In this document: positions 57,917 to 64,000 of the stretch, one piece after another
How positions within the stretch are numbered: position 1 is the first letter of the stretch
How the letters are laid out: every line of letters starts with the position of its first letter
Assembly: GCA_016713625.1 (NCBI GenBank)
Contig: JADJOT010000010.1
Coordinates: 558,001-622,000, forward strand
Reading direction: 5' to 3'
Origin: Candidatus Accumulibacter affinis
GTDB taxonomy: Bacteria; Pseudomonadota; Gammaproteobacteria; Burkholderiales; Rhodocyclaceae
Length of the DNA stretch: 64,000 nt
The notes under the pieces: generated by a model
What the model was told of the DNA's origin: nothing
Databases searched by the model: none
Seen by the model: the letters and a program-made list of their open reading frames with translations, nothing else
Position numbers and translations under genes: made by a program

Positions 57917-60113
57917 CGGCGACCCCGCTGCCCGTCTTTTCGCCGGTTGGGCAGGACGTCGCCTGGCCGGTATCGCCGAAGACGATTTCGAGGATGCGCG
58001 AAGCCGAACGGGTTGGCGTCCAGCGAGTCACGCTGAACGCCTGATCGCGCAGGTGTTCGCGCAATTGCCTGTCGGCGATTAATCGGCATGCGGTGGCGAA
58101 ACATGCGTCCTCATCCGTAGTGTCCACAAGAAGCCCGCTTTTCCGATCGTCGATAATTTCCGCGAGGCCCCCGTTTTGTGGTCCGATGACTGCAACACCG
58201 CTGGACATTGCCTCCATCGCTGTTAATCCCATCGCCTGGAACGACGACAGGTCGAGGAACACGTCCGACTCTCGTAGCGCGTCCGCCACCTCGGGAGAAC
58301 TGAGTTCTCCCAGGCAGGTGTGTTCGAAATCGCGGTTGAAAGCGAGGTAGCCTGTGTCGTCACTGCGAGTCCCAAAGATATTGATGACGACGGAATTGCC
58401 GAGTCGGCTTTTCAGTCGGCGCAGGATGCGCATGGTCAACTCGGGGGATCGTCTCGGGGAATTCGGCCTGACCATCGCGATGATGACCAGAGGTGTATTC
58501 GGGGATCTCACGTACTGGCCTGGATAGAAGTTCTCGACGTCGTAGCTCGGGCCGATCAACTCCGGGTATGCCCCTGTCTGCTTGCCGACCGTGTCGCGCG
58601 TCCAGCGTGTCTTGGTGAAAAGTCGCATTCCGGCAATATCCGTATAGCTATCTTTGGCACGGCGGTACTCTGGCGAATCGGAAGCGAAGAAATAAGGCTC
58701 GAAATCTTGGACATAGTAAGCAATTGTTGTCGGCATGCCGGCCTCGGCAAGAGGTTTCAGCCATTCGACCGTGGAATGATAGCTTGCGACGACGGCGTCG
58801 AATTCAGACGCGAGAGCGGATAGTTCGGCCGGGGAGCGGAAGTATCGAGCCGGGATGTGGAGGTCAGGATGGTGGCGTTCGAACAGGCGGCGATTAAATT
58901 CGAGGTTGGCTATCTCGGCATCGATCCCCGCTCTGCGTAGGGCAAGAACCTCGCAGAGTACGACATTACCACCGCCTCCCGACGTCGTTACCGGTAGGAC
59001 AAAGAGCATTCGTTTTCCGGCGAACCGCTGCTGCATGTTGTCGAAGAGTTCTGATTCCTCGGCGATTGCCGCGCAGCGTGCGCGCATGTACTGCAGCAAC
59101 GGGTGATTTTGCGTCCAGCGAAGCCGCTCAAAAACGCGCAGGTCACCGTGTTTGCGAGCGAGCGTCTCGCCCGCGAGGTGTGACAATGCGTGGCGCCGCT
59201 CCGGTGAATAACTCTTGGACTGGGCGTGAAAGACATACGCATCTTCGGCAATTGCCAACTGCCACCCAGCGTCGACCGCACGCAGGCAAAAATCGTTTTC
59301 TTCACCATAGCCGCGCCCGAATCCTTCTTCATCGAACCGACCGACGGCTTCCAGAGTGGCCCGGCGGATCAGGAAACAAAAGCCATTGACGAATCCGACC
59401 CTTGGGTACATGCGTGGCGCCACCCGTCCGACCGCGGCGGCCATGCGGGCGACGGTCCAGGACTGTGGCAGTGGATTGCCGGCCCAGTCGCCGTCTGCTC
59501 CGATCACACGCGGTACGGATTGCCACGATGCCGTGTTGCTCAGTGGGCCGACGACTCCGATCGCTTCGTCGGAGAGCGCGCACGCAATCATGCGGTCTAG
59601 CCAGGATGGTGAGACGATTGTGTCGCTATTGAGCAAAACCACGAAGTCGGCTGACGATGCACACAGACCCATGTTCGCTGCGAAGGTGTAGCCGAGCGCG
59701 GTCGGATTGCGGATCAGTTGAGCGCCATGCTCGGCGGCGAAGCGCTGGATGTAAAGCGCTGTCTCATCGGCGCTGCCATCGTCAACGATGACCATGTTAT
59801 ACGGCGGCGAGCTGTTGTCGGCGACCGATTCGAGACATCGGAGGGTGTCGTCGAGAGCGTTATGGACGCAGACGATGATGTCGACGGTGTACGTTCGGGG
59901 GACACTGGAGTAGCCAATTCGCCGCGTTCTGGCAAACACCGGCCGCGGGACAGGCCCCTTACTGTTGGACGATTGGTCGAGCAGGATTCGCAAGCGCAGC
60001 CACAGTCCTTGCAGCCCTTCTGTGCGCAACACGGCGACGGTCCGCGTCGCGACTCCTTTAAGATCGCCGCAGTAGGCAATCGCCAGTTTGGCAGCATCGA
60101 TCAGCTTTTTCAC
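57906..60113 (-). CDS. Bidomain glycosyltransferase (GT2 plus GT4)
   Basis: The frame is open to 60485, but protein-like sequence begins at a GTG at 60113 (KKLIDAAKLAIAYCGDLKGV), giving 735 residues. Residues about 77-330 are a GT2 domain (VDIIVCVHNALDDTLRCLES, VVLLNSDTIVSPSWLDRM, FDEEGFGRGYGEENDFCLRA). Residues about 375-700 are a GT4-like domain (LFVLPVTTSGGGGNVVLCEV, then ALRESDVFLDLSSFQAMGLT, GVAVIGPQNGGLAEII). One polypeptide therefore probably adds two sugars of the surface polymer. The start is uncertain; an ATT just upstream or another start is possible. Confidence 0.82.
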   Translation of the reverse strand: MKKLIDAAKLAIAYCGDLKGVATRTVAVLRTEGLQGLWLRLRILLDQSSNSKGPVPRPVFARTRRIGYSSVPRTYTVDIIVCVHNALDDTLRCLESVADNSSPPYNMVIVDDGSADETALYIQRFAAEHGAQLIRNPTALGYTFAANMGLCASSADFVVLLNSDTIVSPSWLDRMIACALSDEAIGVVGPLSNTASWQSVPRVIGADGDWAGNPLPQSWTVARMAAAVGRVAPRMYPRVGFVNGFCFLIRRATLEAVGRFDEEGFGRGYGEENDFCLRAVDAGWQLAIAEDAYVFHAQSKSYSPERRHALSHLAGETLARKHGDLRVFERLRWTQNHPLLQYMRARCAAIAEESELFDNMQQRFAGKRMLFVLPVTTSGGGGNVVLCEVLALRRAGIDAEIANLEFNRRLFERHHPDLHIPARYFRSPAELSALASEFDAVVASYHSTVEWLKPLAEAGMPTTIAYYVQDFEPYFFASDSPEYRRAKDSYTDIAGMRLFTKTRWTRDTVGKQTGAYPELIGPSYDVENFYPGQYVRSPNTPLVIIAMVRPNSPRRSPELTMRILRRLKSRLGNSVVINIFGTRSDDTGYLAFNRDFEHTCLGELSSPEVADALRESDVFLDLSSFQAMGLTAMEAMSSGVAVIGPQNGGLAEIIDDRKSGLLVDTTDEDACFATACRLIADRQLREHLRDQAFSVTRWTPTRSASRILEIVFGDTGQATSCPTGEKTGSGVADEC

Positions 60114-60135
60114 GGAAATGGCGGAACCGGGGTTG

Positions 60136-61041
60136 TCAGCCCAAGGTGGACCGACCGTCGTTCGGGGTGTCGACAGCCAGCGACGAGTTGGCCTGCTTTG
60201 GTCGATGATTTCGGTATGCGAACGACGGGTGGATTGAAGGCACGGCACGTACCGATATCGGTACCGGCAGTAAGGGGAAATAGTCGAGCGACATCTGTCT
60301 GAGCACGCAAGGTACCAGTAACTGGTCGCGATTCCCGAGGCCTTCAAACAGTCGCCACCATTCGGCAAAAAATCGCAGAGCGCTCGTCTCTGGACGGAAA
60401 ATGAAGAACCCCATCTCGAACAAGCCGGCATTGTCCGGCAATTCGTGGTCTTCGAGATAGGCGACCACGCGCCTGACATTGGCATCGCTGTCGGTGTGCC
60501 GCAATATTACAGCAGCCGCCTCCTGATAAGCACAGTTTCTCTCGGGATGTGGCACTAGGCCGATCGGGCGGCCGGATCGGATGAACTCGTGGAAGAAACC
60601 TACAACTGACCCGGTCAGGCTTATGTTTCCGTCGATGTAGCCGACGGCATCGTAGGTGGTTGTGACCGGAAGAAATTCCGACAGGTGCATCTTCAAATAG
60701 CGGGACTGGCGAATCGGGTCCGCGGCAGTGTCGACCACGATGACGCGATCCCAGCCGGAGGGATCAGTAGTCGGTCGGTCTGTAATCAGTACATAGTCGA
60801 CAGTCTCATCGCGAAATGCCGGTGCAAGCGCGTCATCGTAGTCGCCGACAATGACCGAGAATAGGCAATAGGGCCGTACACAGTCTGCGCATTGAACACT
60901 GCGGTTGGCGTTCGGTGTCGTGTAATTGAATTGGGCGGTGAACACAGCGGCCAGATCCAGCGGGCGGCTATCGCGAGCGCCCAGAAGTGATCGATGCCCG
61001 GCGAACAGTGGATGCGGATATCGTGGAACTAATGGCGCCAA
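60136..61041 (-). CDS. DUF616/TOD1-like glycosyltransferase domain protein
   Basis: A frame of 301 residues. YCLFSVIVGDYDDALAPAFR, DYVLITDRPTTDPSGWDRVI, SRYLKMHLSEF, YDAVGYIDGNISLTGSVVGF and PHPERNCAYQEAAAV match the DUF616 pattern. The first 50 residues (RYPHPLFAGHRSLLGARDSR) look like one more copy of the PLFDARWY-type repeat found in the upstream ORF, which ends inside this one (74-base overlap). The two are probably one gene split by a frameshift near 61030, in which case this is its C-terminal domain. Confidence 0.65.
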   Translation of the reverse strand: MAPLVPRYPHPLFAGHRSLLGARDSRPLDLAAVFTAQFNYTTPNANRSVQCADCVRPYCLFSVIVGDYDDALAPAFRDETVDYVLITDRPTTDPSGWDRVIVVDTAADPIRQSRYLKMHLSEFLPVTTTYDAVGYIDGNISLTGSVVGFFHEFIRSGRPIGLVPHPERNCAYQEAAAVILRHTDSDANVRRVVAYLEDHELPDNAGLFEMGFFIFRPETSALRFFAEWWRLFEGLGNRDQLLVPCVLRQMSLDYFPLLPVPISVRAVPSIHPSFAYRNHRPKQANSSLAVDTPNDGRSTLG

Positions 61042-62092
61042 TAAAGTCGGCCAGTAGCGGCTTTTCGCTGTCGATGAGGTCGGCGTAGCGAACGGCGTAC
61101 CAGCGTGCGTCGAACAGCGGAGAGGTTTCGACGGTTGCGCCGGCGGGTAGGCTCAAATAGTGTAATAGTGGGTTGGTAGGCGGGTCGACACGGTGCCGGG
61201 ATCGATACCATTGGGCGTCGAAGAAGGGGTTCGGGTTCGCATCGCGCCGGGCGCCCTGCGTCCAGTAGTGTTCCCAAGCGCTGAGTCCGGTTCTACGTGC
61301 GTCGGGGTAGTTGCCTAGGTACCAGTCGTCCCAGAACAACGTGTGGGCACGGCAGCCATTGTGACAGCCAATCGCCAAGTAGTGTGCCACTGCTGTATCG
61401 ACAGCATCGGCGCCCTCAAGATACTGGGAGGCGTACAGTTCGCGGTCGATCAGTTGTTCGGCCATTTCCCGGGCCCGCGAACTGGCGTCGATCAGCGACA
61501 GGTATGCGTGCTCCGGGGCGACGACGCGCAGCAGACGTGGCAGCGTGACGCGGAGCAATCGGTGGAAGTTTACGGACGTACGGCGTAAGCTCGACCGTAA
61601 GTCGGCTACCATTGGGGGACTCGCGGTTCGAGCGGGCAGCATCGACACTGCACCGACGAATGCGCGATAGAGTGGGCCACCGTCGTGCCCCGGTGCTGTG
61701 CTCTCGCCTTCGACTCCGATATCGAGCAAAACAGCGGTGCCCGTCGCCATGCCGGCCAAGCGGGCCGGCGCGGTTGCCCGGCTATCGGAACAAAGAACGG
61801 CAGCCGGGCGCAGCACTTCGAGGACTGCGGCCAGACGGTACGCACGGCAGAGGATCGATTCCGAGGAGATGAGGCATAACACATTTGGCCGGGCGGAAGT
61901 ACTGGATCCTGTGCCTTCGTCGATACGATCGTGAGTGATATGGAGGTCGATCACTGCGTCTCCCGCATCGGAAGACGCTGCGGGAGATCCGACGTCGGGC
62001 GCCATCGGAAAATCCGAAGCGGAGATCGCGTAATGCACTACGCGGCGAGGATTGCTGAACATGGATTCGGGTTTCTCGGGAGTTTGCCGCAT
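60968..62092 (-). CDS. Repeat protein of glycosyltransferase type (N-terminal part of a probably frameshifted gene)
   Basis: Called from ATG 62092 (374 residues; ATG 62062 or a TTG at 62167 are alternatives). The C-terminal half holds repeats of the kind found in rhamnan-synthesis-like glycosyltransferases: ELYASQYLEGADAVDTAVAH, LFWDDWYLGNYPDARRTGLS, NPFFDAQWYRSRHR and SPLFDARWYAVRYADLIDSE. The last 20 residues (SSTISASTVRRASITSGRSR) are unlike the repeat, whereas the overlapping frame continues it. The N-terminal half has no recognised fold. Confidence 0.6.
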   Translation of the reverse strand: MRQTPEKPESMFSNPRRVVHYAISASDFPMAPDVGSPAASSDAGDAVIDLHITHDRIDEGTGSSTSARPNVLCLISSESILCRAYRLAAVLEVLRPAAVLCSDSRATAPARLAGMATGTAVLLDIGVEGESTAPGHDGGPLYRAFVGAVSMLPARTASPPMVADLRSSLRRTSVNFHRLLRVTLPRLLRVVAPEHAYLSLIDASSRAREMAEQLIDRELYASQYLEGADAVDTAVAHYLAIGCHNGCRAHTLFWDDWYLGNYPDARRTGLSAWEHYWTQGARRDANPNPFFDAQWYRSRHRVDPPTNPLLHYLSLPAGATVETSPLFDARWYAVRYADLIDSEKPLLADFIGAISSTISASTVRRASITSGRSR

Positions 62093-62315
62093 AGCGGTAG
62101 CAAGCCTTGGTTGCCCCACGGTTGGCGCCGAGAGGCAAACGGGGCGTCCGGAGCATCGCCGTGCCAATCGATCTCATGAATTGAGTTCTGGCGCAACGGG
62201 GACGCGCTCCCTGCGCAAGCCTTGAGCCAATGCCAGCGACCGTTCGTGGCGGGCCGATGTATCAGTGGCGCTGCGTCTCCCCAGGGGGGCGAATCGTGGG
62301 GAGTCATGTCGTTCG

Positions 62316-63308
62316 TCATGATTTGACGCCGCAGCTTCCGCTGCACTTGTGCGCTCTCAGGCCGAAGGCAAGATTCGCCAAGCTCGTGGCAATGACCGGC
62401 GGGGCGTAGCGCCGCCAGATCGCGGGTTGGGCGACGTCGAGATAATCGGTGCGCACCTTCTCGTTCCGAAGGTGCTCGATGGCCTCAACGAGTTCTCGTG
62501 GGTTACTGAACAGCCACCGCGATGTTCCTGACTCGTCGGCCGTACGCTCGTATTCCGGGGTCCGTGACGCTACGACCGGCAGCCCCCAGGTTATCGCGGT
62601 GGTCATGCGATTGTTGCCCTTCGTCAACGCTTCCTTGTTGCCATCGTGAGTCAGAACTGCGACGTCGCATTGCTGCAGCATGGAGACAAAATCGCCAAGC
62701 GACCAGGCCAAGAACCTGACTCCAGGATGCGTCTTCGTTCGGCCGCCCAGTTCGTCGAGATTCGAGATGATCCACAGCTCAGATTCCGGAATGGCCAGCA
62801 GGGCAGGTATGTACTTCTCGATCATCCAGAAGTTCGAACTATTGCCGAACCAGACCAGCCGGAGTTGGGTGTTCGATGGAAGGGGTCGTCGCGCGGGGCC
62901 CGAGGGAAAGTAGTCGATGGCATTGGGGATGTTGGCGACCGTGATGGTCGGGTAGTTCTTGGCAAGGTGTTGAAGGAGGGGTAGGCTGCACGTCGTTACC
63001 GTGTCCGCGATGCGCAGCATGGCGCGAAAGTGACGTGGCGCGACCCAGTGCCAAAGCGCATCGCCTAGATCATCAACGTCGTAGATGATCACACGCCTAA
63101 GCGTTTTGACCAGTCTCGCTTGCCAGACGTTTTCAGCCCTGATCCCCTTCTGGAAAAAATATACGTCGGCGGTCAGGGTAAAGCCGATCGTCGTACGACA
63201 TCCGGCATTCTGGAGTCCCCGTTGCAGCGCGTAGACGCGTATTCGGGAACTCGCGGTATCTATGCCACTTGCGGGAATGAGGGCGAAGTGCGGTGAGGTA
63301 GCAGACAT
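62316..63308 (-). CDS. Family 4-like glycosyltransferase
   Basis: A 330-residue GT-B-type protein: FALIPASGIDTASSRIRVYA at the start (sugar-nucleotide/acceptor side), VVIYDVDDLGDALWHWV-like VIIYDVDDLGDALWHWV (about residue 73), then LRLVWFGNSSNFWMIEKYIP (about 150), SMLQQCDVAVLTHDGNKEAL and TTAITWGLPVVASRTPEYER (about 240). It lies 43 bases after the Wzt-type ATPase. About 220 bases between it and the next gene contain nothing convincing. Confidence 0.8.
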   Translation of the reverse strand: MSATSPHFALIPASGIDTASSRIRVYALQRGLQNAGCRTTIGFTLTADVYFFQKGIRAENVWQARLVKTLRRVIIYDVDDLGDALWHWVAPRHFRAMLRIADTVTTCSLPLLQHLAKNYPTITVANIPNAIDYFPSGPARRPLPSNTQLRLVWFGNSSNFWMIEKYIPALLAIPESELWIISNLDELGGRTKTHPGVRFLAWSLGDFVSMLQQCDVAVLTHDGNKEALTKGNNRMTTAITWGLPVVASRTPEYERTADESGTSRWLFSNPRELVEAIEHLRNEKVRTDYLDVAQPAIWRRYAPPVIATSLANLAFGLRAHKCSGSCGVKS

Positions 63309-63351
63309 GTGATGGCTTTACCGGGTGTAGGAATATGGTCTGGTGAGGGCT

Positions 63352-64000
63352 TCACTCGGCGACTGCTTGCCACATGTTAACTCCCAGTTGGCAGTCCGCG
63401 ACGGTGCCGGGATGTCCGCCGCGTACTATTAGCGCATGCCGCTTGTGGGACACAGCTAGGAAGTCGCCTCTTGTATCGGCGACACTCACCGAGACCAGGT
63501 AGCGGCCCGCCTTGAGTGGTACCGTCGGAATCCCGATTAACCAGGCATTTTGGCCCTGGTGGACTTCCACGCCGTAGTCGACGGAGTCGACAACTACATC
63601 GGCGGCGTAGGTACCGGCGAGCGTGAATACGTTGATGCGCAGGGCGACAGGGCCAACGAACGCGGTCGCCTCAACCCTGATCCTGAAGTGCATCGCCTGT
63701 CCGACAGCCAGGTCCGAATGGCTTGTCTGGACTTGGAAACTGGAAACAGGCGACTTTATACTGTCAAAGCTCGCCTCGGGTTGTACCGTCCCTTCGTTGA
63801 TGTCTCGGTACGCCTCGATACCTTCCGGCGTTGGTCCCAGGAATAGAACCTCGCCGCGGTCCACCGCCATGGTAACGGTGGAAATTCGAGCGACATGCGG
63901 CATGTCGTGAGAGACGAAGATGACGGCAGCACGACGGAGGAGTTGCGCGATGCGCCGATGGCACTTGAAGCGGAATGCTGCGTCGCCGACGGCCAGGATT
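63352..64000 (-). CDS. O-antigen/polysaccharide ABC exporter ATPase (Wzt-type), C-terminal part
   Basis: The frame runs off the right edge. The first visible residues (ILAVGDAAFRFKCHRRIAQL, then VIFVSHDMPHVARISTVTMA) are the end of an ABC domain just after Walker B, with the switch histidine in SHDM. From about residue 75 a separate beta-rich domain follows (FQVQTSHSDLAVGQAMHFRI ... VEVHQGQNAWLIGIPTVPLK), the carbohydrate-binding C-domain of Wzt, which recognises the modified chain end. It identifies the cluster as an ABC-exported surface polysaccharide; the wzm permease should lie beyond the window. Confidence 0.88.
   Translation of the reverse strand, partial: ILAVGDAAFRFKCHRRIAQLLRRAAVIFVSHDMPHVARISTVTMAVDRGEVLFLGPTPEGIEAYRDINEGTVQPEASFDSIKSPVSSFQVQTSHSDLAVGQAMHFRIRVEATAFVGPVALRINVFTLAGTYAADVVVDSVDYGVEVHQGQNAWLIGIPTVPLKAGRYLVSVSVADTRGDFLAVSHKRHALIVRGGHPGTVADCQLGVNMWQAVAE

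Overview
The window reads as a chromosome segment of a high-GC betaproteobacterium of the Rhodocyclales, most like 'Candidatus Accumulibacter' or a close relative. This rests on recalled protein similarity and gene order (thiS-thiG-trmB; hemW-rdgB-rph; gmk-rpoZ-spoT; surE-pcm-nlpD-rpoS; dapA-bamC), not on a database search. Most of the window is densely packed core genome with many 1-11 base start/stop overlaps.

Layout. 0-3 kb: end of a taurine/sulfonate-type ABC transporter and a convergent YeeE/YedE pair, so probably sulfur uptake. 3-6 kb: degenerate EAL protein, thiS-thiG, trmB. 6-12.2 kb: TonB-like protein, secreted ankyrin protein, hemW-rdgB-rph and a PP2C phosphatase/Ser-Thr kinase pair. 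12.2-19.7 kb: yicC, LysE exporter, gmk-rpoZ-spoT, a DadA-type oxidase and a TatD nuclease. 19.9-24.0 kb: rquA-frdABCD, a rhodoquinone-forming methyltransferase directly ahead of a complete four-subunit fumarate reductase. 24.2-30.8 kb: late flagellar cluster (PilZ, FlhB-like, FliK-like, FliT, FliS, FliD, FlaG, flagellin) read leftward, with a sigma-28 promoter before flagellin. 31.1-31.7 kb: a toxin-antitoxin pair whose toxin carries an amber codon. 31.9-36.2 kb: surE-pcm-nlpD-rpoS and mltB. 36.2-40.0 kb: MoxR/DUF58/transglutaminase operon. 40.1-45.3 kb: histone-deacetylase-like protein, dapA-bamC, an apparently intact TacAT-type module with its own promoter/operator, and a metallo-beta-lactamase-fold hydrolase.

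45.4-51.7 kb is genomically disturbed: a 255-bp duplication around a mobile-type repeat, a sigma-54-driven short type IV pilin gene, a small secreted protein, an ABC-2 exporter and a membrane protein. At least five of these genes are broken by single-base frameshifts, while the ABC ATPase in the middle is intact. 51.7-64.0 kb is a leftward surface-polysaccharide cluster: glycosyltransferases, a NeuB-like synthase, an acetolactate-synthase-like TPP enzyme and the C-terminal part of a Wzt-type O-antigen export ATPase. An Rpn/YhgA-type gene with an ochre codon interrupts it.

The most interesting system is rquA-frdABCD: it predicts that ubiquinone is converted to low-potential rhodoquinone to drive fumarate reduction under anoxia, which would matter for redox balance in an organism cycling between anaerobic and aerobic conditions. 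The pilin/secreted-protein/ABC/polysaccharide neighbourhood is the second candidate for a coordinated, poorly described surface system.
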